DNA from: Diplonema papillatum
Lineage: Eukaryota; Euglenozoa; Diplonemea; Diplonemida; Diplonemidae
Direction of reading: 5' to 3'
Assembly (NCBI GenBank): GCA_030068145.1
Contig: JAPJBO010000426.1
Coordinates: forward strand, 123,496 to 187,495
Length of the DNA: 64,000 nt
Part shown: piece by piece, positions 19,866 through 29,300 of the stretch
Numbering within the stretch: the first letter of the stretch is position 1
Layout of the letters: each line of letters opens with the position of its first letter
Made by a program: the position numbers and the translations under genes
Notes under the pieces: model-generated
The model's input: only the letters and a program-made list of their open reading frames with translations
What the model was told of the DNA's origin: nothing
Databases searched by the model: none

Positions 19866-20118
19866 CACGGTAAATGGCTTCATCATCCACACCGGAAGAG
19901 CGACGGCAGTCATTACTATACCGTGCTAAAGGAAAATGACGAATGGGTGTGCTTCGACGACCAGCAGGTATTCGTACTCTCATGGGAGGAATGTGCCAGA
20001 AGATTCACAACGAATGGCTACATCATCTCTCTCGAGAAAGCGTAACCACTTTCACCTGGTGGAAGTAGTGCCCCGTGGCGGTTGGTTACGAGCCACAACA
20101 CACTTTGAAACCCCCCTA
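19866..20118 (+). pseudogene. Second, decayed copy of the USP 3' end
   Basis: It aligns with 18155-18410: TVNGFIIHTGR, then after a one-base indel HYYTVLKENDEWVCFDDQQV and LSWEECARRFTTNGYI. The Gly of GHYY is replaced by Ser and there is no upstream finger region. The match extends past the stop into CCCCGTGGCGGTTGGTTACG, so the untranslated tail was copied too. Confidence 0.7.
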
Positions 20119-21130
20119 CACAAAGGGACGGTGCCACGGCATGATTCGGCAGCCGCTGCTAAACGAACAGTGCATGCTAATCCATGTGGTTCATGTACTT
20201 AAACCTTTTTAAAATAAATTTTTTTATCACATCTTCCGACTGTAAGAATAACATCGAACAATAACCTACGCTACTTCCACTTCTTCGAGCCAACGAGCCT
20301 TCATGCGAACAGCGCAAGCGTAACCTCTGTCACTCAAACCCTCCAACCACCCCCCCCGTACCCCGAGGACAACCCTCAAAACCCCAACTTCCCCTCTCCC
20401 CCTCTCCCCCCCTTCTTTTTCTCCCCCATTTCTTTTTCCTTTTTCCATCCCCTAATCCGTGCCTCGTAACACACAGCCGCCGATCAACACGAAACCACCC
20501 AGAAGAAAAGCCAGGCACCGGGATCTTCCTGACGAGCACGCAACCCGGTGAACTTAATCAAGAGTCGAAGATTAGCGTCGAAACTTCCTGGCTTTTCACG
20601 CCGCAGCAGAACGACCACACCCTACCCAAACCCAAGCACCCTCTAAACGCGTTAGGGGACTTCACAAGGTTTCACAACAAAGTGACACAACACCCGAAAC
20701 GAGTCGCACTCTTTCACTTTTCTCAACCCCCCGCCATACCCAAGCCTCTACGGTCAACCGGAGACTTTAAAATACCGACCTTCTAATCCACAAATAACGC
20801 TAAAAGAACTCAATGCTAAACGGTGCATGCTAATCCATGTGGTTCATGTACTTAAAAGAACTCAATGCTAAACGAACATCGACGTGGGCGGCATAGAGAA
20901 AGAAGAACTACTCTACTGCACCAGAAAGTCCAAAAAAACCATGGTAAAGAAGGTTGAAGTATGGCTAAAGGTAGAAGGAGAAAAAAGAAGTTGTCGACAA
21001 CGAAAGAAAGAAAAGAACATAAATAACGCTAGAAAATAAGACTCTGCATTCCGCGAAGAAGACTTGATGCTAGCATCAAACACATGAGAGGCAAGTAGCG
21101 CCTGAACACGAAACTAAGATTTTCCCCCGT
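20119..21130. other. No gene seen; two copies of short repeat R6
   Basis: R6 (CATGCTAATCCATGTGGTTC then ATGTACTTAAA) lies at 20145-20215 and 20818-20910, with a third copy at 26150-26245. A C-rich tract fills 20330-20450. R7 copy 2 is at 21061-21129. Confidence 0.5.
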
Positions 21131-21134
21131 AAGA

Positions 21135-21345
21135 TTCTTTCCACCCCCGGCCGAGACTTTTTACCCCCGGGTTAAAAAGAGATTTTCCGGGGGTGGAAAG
21201 AGATTTTCGGGGGGTAAAAAACAGCTCCGGGGGTAGAAAGAGATTTCCCCCGGGGGCAGAAGGAGATTTTCTGGGGGGTGGAAAGAGATTTCCCGGGGGT
21301 GGAAAGAGATTTTCCGGGGGTGGAAAGAGATTTTCGGGGGTTGGA
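21135..21345. repeat. CCGGGGGTGGAAAGAGATTTT repeats
   Basis: About nine irregular units of 19-24 bp share GGGGGTGGAAAGAGATTTTC. The first ones are inverted (TTTCCACCCCCGG), so the array begins with a fold-back. Confidence 0.75.
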
Positions 21346-21794
21346 ACCTTCGGTGAAAATGCTTAACTTTTTTTTTTTTGGAATTTTTAGCTTTTTAATT
21401 TCGGAGAGAAGTCACAAAACCCCCAAAAGCAGCGTGTCGGAAACTCAACGCCGGATAATGAAAGTGACAAGTGGGGCTTACTACACTATGCTTCTGACGT
21501 TATCCACGTGAAGCGCCATGAACTTAAACACAGACATACACACTCACACACGCACACCCCGCGGCGCATCGTGTAAGAGAAAACGGCTGCTCCCGGGAAG
21601 ATGCTGTGACCAGCAACATGAAAACCACGAGGCAAAACGCCCGTGCCAGACGAAGCACCGCGCATTGGGCAATCATCACGAGCGGGCGGCAGGAGCCTCG
21701 GCAGTTACCTAAGATAAGCGAACTTTCACTCAAAAAAGGACGGAAAAACGGGCTATATTCCGCGCAGGGGTTACCCACAACTGAGATCTATCAC

Positions 21795-21871
21795 ACAGCG
21801 TGGTCGTACTTCCGTGAAGGGAGGCACCGCGTTAAAACAGGTCCGCAACACACACACACAAACCCACACAG
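21795..21871 (+). promoter_or_regulatory. Gene-proximal repeat R8 ending in a CAG acceptor
   Basis: GTGGTCGTACTTCCGTGAAG, GGAGGCACCGCGTTAAAAC and a CA-rich tract end in CACACAG directly before the coding frame at 21872. The same arrangement precedes the secreted-protein gene (46610-46712) and its 5' duplicate (45303-45672). Recurrence in front of coding sequence suggests a promoter or 5' untranslated/splice module. Confidence 0.4.
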
Positions 21872-24754
21872 GACCCGTTGCCGTATGCGCGGGGGCAGGA
21901 CCCCGCCCGGCAGAAGGCAGAGCGGGCCATCCGCGATTTCGAACGGCGGAACGCCCGCGAGGAGCAGCGCACGCGCTGCCAGAACGTGCAGGCCGGCTCC
22001 GGGTGCGTCGACTCCGACGACGGCGCCGACCCGCCGCCGCCGGCGCCGCCGCTGCCCTCCTACGGCGGAGGGCAGCCGGCAGCCGCCGCGCACGTCCTCT
22101 GCGACCAGCTCCGCCAGCTGCGCGACGCGCACCAGCTACTTGGCAGCAGCAGCAGCAACAAGCGCGGGCAGCCTATAAAAGTGAACCTCCGCCTCAACTT
22201 CGTCGACGTCGGCGCCGCCGGCTCGCGCCCGCCGCCCCGCCTCCTATCCGAGCCTGATCCCGCCGCCGACAGCGCGCACGGCTCCGCTCCCCCCCCGCCG
22301 GAGCGCCGGTTTTCGAAGGCGAGCGTCTCCGCCAGCGACGCCGCCGCCGCCGCCGAACCCCCGTCCTTCGACGGGGGCAGCGCCGCCCGCCGGCCGTCGT
22401 CCCAGCTGCAGCAGCTGCAGCAGCTGCAGCAGTCGCAGCAGTCGCAGCAGCAGTCGCAGCAGCAGTCGCAGCAGCAGTCGCAGCAGCAGCCGCAGACGCT
22501 GGTCCACGCGCGGGCGGCGGGGGGCTACGGGCTGCTGGTCTCGGCGCCGTCGCCTCCCGAGTCGCCGCCGTCGGCGCCCGAAGCGGCGCTGCCGGACTGC
22601 TGGGACGCCTCCCGGACCGACCTGGCAAGGGTCCGCGGAGCCCCCTACCACCACCACCATCACCACTCCCACCACCACGACCCTTTCCCCCACGCCGCCC
22701 GCGCCCGCATGCTGCCGTTGCGGCCCCCGGTGCACGTCGCGGGGCTGTCCCCGGGGTCTCCTGTCTTCGAGTCCGGCGACACCCGCGGGGACCGTAGCGG
22801 TGGTGGCGGTGGCGGCCGCCCCCCCGCGCACGCCGCTGTGTACCGCACGCTCCCGTCGCCTCGCCGGGGCGCGGGCGGAGAGCCCGCTGGCGGCAGCTGC
22901 GGCCCCGCCGCGGCGCCGGGCCGCGGGGCTTCTCTTCCGTTCGCCCGGGGAGAAGAAGGAGGAGGAGGCTTCGCCGCGGTGCCGGGCCGAGGATCCTCTG
23001 GTGGCCTCCGACCGTTGCCCGAGTCGCCTTTCCTTATCGCCGGAGGAGAAGAAGGCGGAAGTGAAAGAGGAGGGGGTGCGGCGGGAGGCTTCGCCGCGAT
23101 GCTGGGCCGCGGAGGCCCCCCTGGCGTTCTCCGACCGTCGCCCGAGTCGCCCTTCCTTCCGACCGCCAGTGGAGGAGGAGGACGGGCGGGAGGCTCCGTC
23201 TGCAGCTCCGCCGCGATGCTGGGCCGCGGAGGGCCCCATGGCGTTCTCCGACCATCGCCCGAGTCGCCCTTCCTTCCGACCGCCAGTGGAGGAGGAGGTG
23301 GAGGAGGGGTCGGGGGCTCGGCCCGCAGCTCTGCCGCAACCCCTGGGTCGGGCAAAGGGTGGCCAGCCAGCGCGGGAGCGGCATCGGCGGCGGCAGACCG
23401 CCGCTCTTCGGCTGCCTCCTCCGCCAGCTTTTCCGCCGCCCCGCCGGCGGCTGCGCAGTCTCTCGGCGGCGAAGTTGCGCCTTGGAGGTTGAGTGCCCCG
23501 GATGAAGCGGCGTCCGACGGAGCGACCGAGAAGCTCTTCCTCCCCGTCGGGTTGCAAGGGCAGGACGGTGCGAACTCGTCATTTCGCTCGTCGAGCAGCA
23601 ACCGCCTCGGCATGCAGGGTGGCACGGTGGAACCTCCGTTCGAAGGAGCTGAACAAGTATCGCACCAGTCTCGTGGGGGGAAGGCGTCGGCTGCGTCTGC
23701 CAGGGACGGCGCGAGCTCTGTTCGCACATCGAGCAGCAACCGCCTCGGCATGCAGGGTGGCGCGGCGGAGCCGCCGTTTCAGGAAGCTGGGCAAAAAGCA
23801 CCGGCTGCGTCTGCCAGGGACGGCGCGAGCTCCGTTCGCACGTCGAGCAGCAACCGCCTCGGCATGCAGGGTGGCACGGTGGAACCTCCGTTCGAAGGAG
23901 CTGAACAAGTATCGCACCAGTCTCGTGGGGGGAAGGCGTTGGCTGCGTCTGCCAGGGACGGCGCGAGCTCCGTTCGCACATCGAGCAGCAACCGCCTCGG
24001 CATGCAGGGTGGCACGGTGGAACCTCCGTTCGAAGGAGCTGAACAAGTATCGCACCAGTCTCGTGGGGGGAAGGCGTTGGCTGCGTCTGCCAGGGACGGC
24101 GCGAGCTCCGTTCGCACATCGAGCAGCAACCGCCTCGGCATGCAGGGTGGCACGGTGGAACCTCCGTTCGAAGGAGCTGAACAAGTATCGCACCAGTCTC
24201 GTGGGGGGAAGGCGTCGGCTGCGTCTGCCAGGGACGGCGCGAGCTCCGTTCGCACGTCGAGCAGCAACCGCCTCGGCATGCAGGGTGGCACGGTGGAACC
24301 GCCGTTCGGGGGAGCTGAGCAACTATTGCTCCAGTCTCGTGGGGAGAAGGCGTCGGCTGCATCGGGCAGGGACTGTGCAAGCTCGTCTGTTCGCACATCG
24401 AGCAACGTCCGCCTCCGTGAATACAGTGCGGCGGCCCTGTCGGGACGAGGCATCTGGAGCGACAACCGGCTTCGAGGAACTCCGTCCGTTGTGTCGACGC
24501 CCGAACAACGCAGCCTGCACCGCAAGATCACCACGACTTCTTCTCACGTGCCCGAAGGTGAGGCGGGCGTCGTCGATTCGCCCGAGAATGACTATTCTCC
24601 GAACTCGGCGTACGACGTCTCGGCTCTGAGCCACGATGCGGAAGCAACCCTCGACCCCGGCACCGTTTCCTTCGATCGCGGCACGTATCCAGCGACAACC
24701 TTCGACCGACCGCCGTCGCACGAGTTTCTGGACAGGGGCGCCTATGCGACTTAG
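21872..24754 (+). CDS. Large low-complexity protein with poly-Gln, His, Gly/Pro tracts and six 46-residue repeats
   Basis: The frame is open from a CAG acceptor at 21870-21871 to TAG at 24752-24754. There is no ATG near the start, so an upstream or trans-spliced exon is expected. Counting from about 21878: a charged helix (ARQKAERAIRDFERRNAREE, 10-30), a Pro block, a Gln tract (176-206), a His cluster (about 256-268), Gly/Ser/Pro-rich disorder (300-530), six repeats of 46 residues (RTSSSNRLGMQGG...EGAEQVSHQSRGGK, 567-831) and an acidic tail (VSALSHDAEATLDPGTVSFD). It looks like an intrinsically disordered scaffold or nucleic-acid-associated protein. No catalytic domain or family is recognised. 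Long open frames on the other strand are composition artefacts. Confidence 0.6.
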   Translation, partial: DPLPYARGQDPARQKAERAIRDFERRNAREEQRTRCQNVQAGSGCVDSDDGADPPPPAPPLPSYGGGQPAAAAHVLCDQLRQLRDAHQLLGSSSSNKRGQPIKVNLRLNFVDVGAAGSRPPPRLLSEPDPAADSAHGSAPPPPERRFSKASVSASDAAAAAEPPSFDGGSAARRPSSQLQQLQQLQQSQQSQQQSQQQSQQQSQQQPQTLVHARAAGGYGLLVSAPSPPESPPSAPEAALPDCWDASRTDLARVRGAPYHHHHHHSHHHDPFPHAARARMLPLRPPVHVAGLSPGSPVFESGDTRGDRSGGGGGGRPPAHAAVYRTLPSPRRGAGGEPAGGSCGPAAAPGRGASLPFARGEEGGGGFAAVPGRGSSGGLRPLPESPFLIAGGEEGGSERGGGAAGGFAAMLGRGGPPGVLRPSPESPFLPTASGGGGRAGGSVCSSAAMLGRGGPHGVLRPSPESPFLPTASGGGGGGGVGGSARSSAATPGSGKGWPASAGAASAAADRRSSAASSASFSAAPPAAAQSLGGEVAPWRLSAPDEAASDGATEKLFLPVGLQGQDGANSSFRSSSSNRLGMQGGTVEPPFEGAEQVSHQSRGGKASAASARDGASSVRTSSSNRLGMQGGAAEPPFQEAGQKAPAASARDGASSVRTSSSNRLGMQGGTVEPPFEGAEQVSHQSRGGKALAASARDGASSVRTSSSNRLGMQGGTVEPPFEGAEQVSHQSRGGKALAASARDGASSVRTSSSNRLGMQGGTVEPPFEGAEQVSHQSRGGKASAASARDGASSVRTSSSNRLGMQGGTVEPPFGGAEQLLLQSRGEKASAASGRDCASSSVRTSSNVRLREYSAAALSGRGIWSDNRLRGTPSVVSTPEQRSLHRKITTTSSHVPEGEAGVVDSPENDYSPNSAYDVSALSHDAEATLDPGTVSFDRGTYPATTFDRPPSHEFLDRGAYAT
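23567..24372 (+). repeat. 138-bp in-frame coding repeat, six copies
   Basis: The period is 138 bp (for example CGCACATCGAGCAGCAACCG at 23975 and 24113). Copy 2 is shortened by in-frame loss. Copies 3-5 are almost identical, a sign of recent expansion or conversion, while the outer copies are more diverged. A seventh, degenerate start (RTSSNVRL) follows. Confidence 0.85.
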
Positions 24755-24870
24755 GCCGCACTTGGCTCCCCACGTAGCGCTGACACTAAGCTGGCAAATC
24801 TTTCGAAGTGATAATGAGAGCCTCAGAAGAGTTCATTTGCGCAGCCGATTCTAACTCTTTCTCGCTCCAG

Positions 24871-25014
24871 CACCACGACTTCTTCTCATCGGCTCTGAGC
24901 CACGATGCGGAAGCAACCCTCGACCCCGGCACCGTTTCCTTCGATCGCGGCACGTATCCAGCGACAGACCGCCATCGTCGCACGAGTTTCTGGACGGACG
25001 CCTATGCGGCTTAG
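24871..25014 (+). pseudogene. Duplicate of the 3' end of the 958-codon gene
   Basis: CACCACGACTTCTTCTCA and GCCACGATGCGGAAGCAACC through TATGCGGCTTAG repeat 24531-24754 with about 75-80 bp missing internally and a few substitutions. The stop codon is included. From 25015 to 25814 no gene is recognised. Confidence 0.75.
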
Positions 25015-25814
25015 GTCGACATTCAATGCAAAGCCTTCCTAGCCTACCCTCTCTTACGCTACGACGAGGCCCTCTCGTAGGCCTTCCGTTGAACGTTGTA
25101 CATTCCTCTTTTGTGTGAGTAGTCTCATTTTGTCCACCATTTTCGGTCTATTTTGCCGTGTTAGAACCAAAAAGAAACGTTGTTGCAAACTGCGCCGAAG
25201 GTTTCTCTCTCCTTCCGGTCCTTTTTTCACACAACAGCAAAACCACGCATCTCTTTTCACCAAATACTTGGTGTGCAAGTACCCACAAGGGCATTGGTTT
25301 GCATTGGCCCAGGAGGTATGTGAGCGGGTGATCATTGGCAGATCCACAGGTCGAAGATACAAGCACGAAGTGTCGGCGATCTTTACCAGGGAGACTGCCT
25401 GCCGCCTACTCCGGCACGATGACCATAGAATAGCGCATGGAATATCGGCTGACTCCACCAAATAAGGAGAGCATCGCAAGTTCTACTCGGCGGGCGTGCT
25501 ATGGTGCACTTGCTGTGCTACTTGTTGTAGTGGAAGGCAGGAAACGGTGAACCCAGCTCCTCATGCCTATACTTGTGCTTCCAAGATGCAACCTCCATGC
25601 TTCAGGCCGTGACAACGCATGGACATGCACACCAGTCTCCGCCCTGTGTGCGTGGGTAAAGAGTCCGAGCCTACCAAAAAGACCTCAACACAAAGCAAGT
25701 TGTCGACAACTAACAAGTAACAAGTAAAAACAATAGAACAAAACTACGCATTTCTTTCGGGAAGGGAACCCGCAACCGTGTGGGTTGCTACAAATGGCAC
25801 CCCACCGGCTACCA

Positions 25815-26010
25815 TGTGAGTTCTCGCGTCCTCCGCATCTCGGCGTGCCTGTCGGCGCAAACGGGAAAGCGAAGGCTCCGATTGTTGCAACCGACTTGAG
25901 TTGGCACCGCGCCGATAGCACGGAAAGAGTGACCCTTCTGAAGTCACGTAGCGAAAAGCTGGCATAGTGTGGTACTCATTTGCATGCAAATGACTCTCCA
26001 CTAACGCAAC
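25815..26010 (-). repeat. Dispersed repeat R5, copy 2
   Basis: Inverse of 11105-11345, ending CTCCACTAACGCAAC. Both copies keep the palindromic TCATTTGC...GCAAATGA. R6 copy 3 follows at 26150-26245. Confidence 0.65.
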
Positions 26011-26377
26011 AAGAAAACGCTACCATGTGAGTCGTTCTTGTGTGTCGTTCAGCTCAATACATTGTAAGAGTGCCAACGCTACTCTTTCTAAAACGTATTC
26101 TATTCATGATAACCAACTACATATAAAACGTGTACCGAGATTAGCCGGCAGCCGCTGCTTAACGGCATGCAGATCCGTGTGGTCCGTGTACTTAAAAGTT
26201 CCCAATGCTTAACGGATTTATCACATGGGCGGCCCTGAGATTACCCCCCCTCAGGTGACACCACTTTATCTTTAGCCATACTTCAACATTCTTGCCGTCG
26301 CGCCGACTGTAGCCATAACAGGAAGGGAAGGTTGGGTGGTGGGAAAGGAGAAGAAGAGCCAGCAGTTTCTCTTCACG

Positions 26378-29300
26378 ATGAAGTGGGGGGTTCTATCGAC
26401 GGGGGCGATCGCCAACGATTTCTCATTAGCCATCAAAGCAGCTGGCGGGGTATGTCGCGTTGTGAACACCTTCAACCTTTCTTATCACATAGCATCGTTC
26501 GACTCCCCATATTACGGGTTCAACTTACTATCTAGCTTCTCCAACCTTTCTTATCACATGGCATCGTTTAGCTAGCTTCTCCAACCTTCTTATCACAGGG
26601 CATCGTTCGACTCCCCATACTGCGGGTTCAACTTACTAGCTAGCTTCTCCAGCCTAAGACACGCTCAAGCCTTCAGAGTACCTGAGGGTCTCTGAAGAAA
26701 CATCTACTCAGCGCGCGCTGTGGAGCGACCGTTCTGAAGGAAAAAGCCGAAACACGGAACAGATGCGGCACAATGTTGCGCACGTCATCCCGAGCACGTA
26801 TTGCCGCAGCGTCGTCTGCGAGAAGCCGCTCTGCGCGACTCTGCGGCAGGCGGAGGAGTGCATTGATCTAGGCCCGACACGATACACAATCACTGGCACC
26901 GGGGAATCTCCGATTCGCCAGATTTCGTCAATCCAACCTCAGAAATTCAACAGTCCCGCTAGATAGTATATACTTGCTCTAAAATAACCCATTTGACAAC
27001 GGGGGAGAGGATTATTACTATCGCGGAATTTCTTCCCGCAAATTTGGCTCAGAGGTGGGTAGGTCCCTCCCCCCCCCCCCCCGATTTAGGTGGTGAACCC
27101 ACTCACACACTGAGAGTAGCTGGGCCCGGCTTTCGATTCAAAAAGCTTTATCTCATTGTGCCCGGTAGCTCGTAAACGGCACGTAAAAGGCACCCCTCGC
27201 TGCTATCGATGGTTCGTTACTTCCCCCACGTTCACGCCCACTGGTACCTGGTGTTGTGTACTTCCTTACAATGCTGCACTGTTTTCTATAGCTGTCCGTA
27301 TACCAACTGCAATAGCCCTGAGGTGTCCGACTATGTCCGTCTGGGTCCGCAGCTCCGACTCAGTTCAATAACACGGATTGCTTGTGCTGAACCAAGAGGG
27401 TAAGAAGAAACACACAAATCCAAGCTCTGCAACTTAGCAACTGGCAGAACGATAGAAAGACTAGCTGGTTAGGGTATCGGAATCCGCCGCAACGACCTCC
27501 TGGTGCGTGTTCACCCGGATTTCAGCAGAAGAAATAGAGAAACAACCCTACGAGTAGGCCACGACGACAAAGGAAAACAGAACCAGCGGTTACACGGTAT
27601 TCTGGTGACGGTCTTGATGTAGAACCCTAGTACTTAAATCACTTGTTTCAGCCAAGGACTGGCGGTGCGGAATGAACGGAAAACTGACGAGCATACAGAA
27701 CACGAAGTTGCAGGATTGGGACTGGAGCCAGGGCCTACTCACTTTCTTCGTCCACCTGCTGGCTACTGGTAGGCACATGGTAGCGGTGAGACTTTCCGGT
27801 TTCCACCTCTTCCAGAAGTCCATGAACCCGGTCCCATGCGGCAAGCACAGATGAGACGAGGAGCCCCTTTGCCGCACTGGTCGCCGAAGGCAGGGGGACG
27901 GGTGGGACTGCCTTGCTTGCGAGCGTCCGCAGCTGGGTTACTGTAAGCAGCTGCACCCGTGCACTCCTCCGCTAGCTCGGATACTCCGTCCGCTACCGTC
28001 CGCTAGCTCGGATACTCCGTCCGCCACCGTCCGCTAGCTCGGATACTCCGTCCGCTACCGTCCGCTCGCTCGGAAACTCCGTCCGCCACCGTCCGCTCGC
28101 TCGGATACTCCGTCCGCTACCGTCCGCTAGCTCGGATACTCCGTCCGCTACCGTCCGCTAGCTCGGATACTCCGTCCGCTACCGTCCGCTAGCTCGGATA
28201 CTCCGTCCGCCACCGTCCGCTAGCTCGGAACTCCGTCCGCTACCGTCCGCTCGCTCGGATACTCCGTCCGCTACCGTCCGCTAGCTCGGATACTCCGTCC
28301 GCCACCGTCCGCTAGCTCGGATACTCCGTCCGCTACCGTCCGCTAGCTCGGATACTCCGTCCGCTACCGTCCGCTCGCTCGGATACTCCGTCCGCTACCG
28401 TCCGCTCGCTCGGAACTCCGTCCGCTACCGTCCGCTAGCTCGGATACTCCGTCCGCTACCGTCCGCTAGCTCGGATACTCCGTCCGCTACCGTCCGCTCG
28501 CTCGGATACTCCGTCCGCTACCGTCCGCTCGCTCGGATACTCCGTCCGCTACCGTCCGCTAGCTCGGATACTCCGTCCGCTACCGTCCGCTCGGTCGGAA
28601 ACTCCGTCCGCTACCGTCCGCTCGCTCGGAAACTCCGTCCGCTACCGTCCGCTAGCTCGGATACTCCGTCCGCCACCGTCCGCTCGCTCGGATACTCCGT
28701 CCGCTACCGTCCGCTCGCTCGGATACTCCGTCCGCTACCGTCCGCTAGCTCGGATACTCCGTCCGCTACCGTCCGCTCGCTCGGATACTCCGTCCGCTAC
28801 CGTCCGCAGGTGACCTCGCCCAAGCTCGTTTCCCCGGGTTAAGGCAGTCACTCAACATTCCCTTGCGCTAGTGATATCAGTTACAAAGACGTGTTCTTAC
28901 TTCTCCCTTTCTTCTAGGCAGTTCTCGTCAGACAATACGAAGAGCAGAAACTCCGTCCGCTACCGTCCGCTAGCTCGGATACTCCGTCCGCTACCGTCCG
29001 CTAGCTCGGATACTCCGTCCGCTACCGTCCGCTAGCTCGGATACTCCGTCCGCCACCGTCCGCTAGCTCGGATACTCCGTCCGCTACCGTCCGCTAGCTC
29101 GGATACTCCGTCCGCTACCGTCCGCTAGCTCGGATACTCCGTCCGCCACCGTCCGCTAGCTCGGATACTCCGTCCGCTACCGTCCGCTAGCTCGGATACT
29201 CCGTCCGCCACCGTCCGCTAGCTCGGATACTCCGTCCGCTACCGTCCGCTCGCTCGGATACTCCGTCCGCTACCGTCCGCTAGCTCGGATACTCCGTCCG

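Noticed and set aside
22244-24774. Several long minus-strand and alternative plus-strand frames (250-450 codons)
   Set aside because: They mirror the GC-rich repetitive coding of the 958-codon gene, repeat with its 138-bp period and show no domain. Shadow frames.
25115-25465. 116-codon plus-strand ORF
   Set aside because: There is no recognisable domain, splice context or repeat of coding character.
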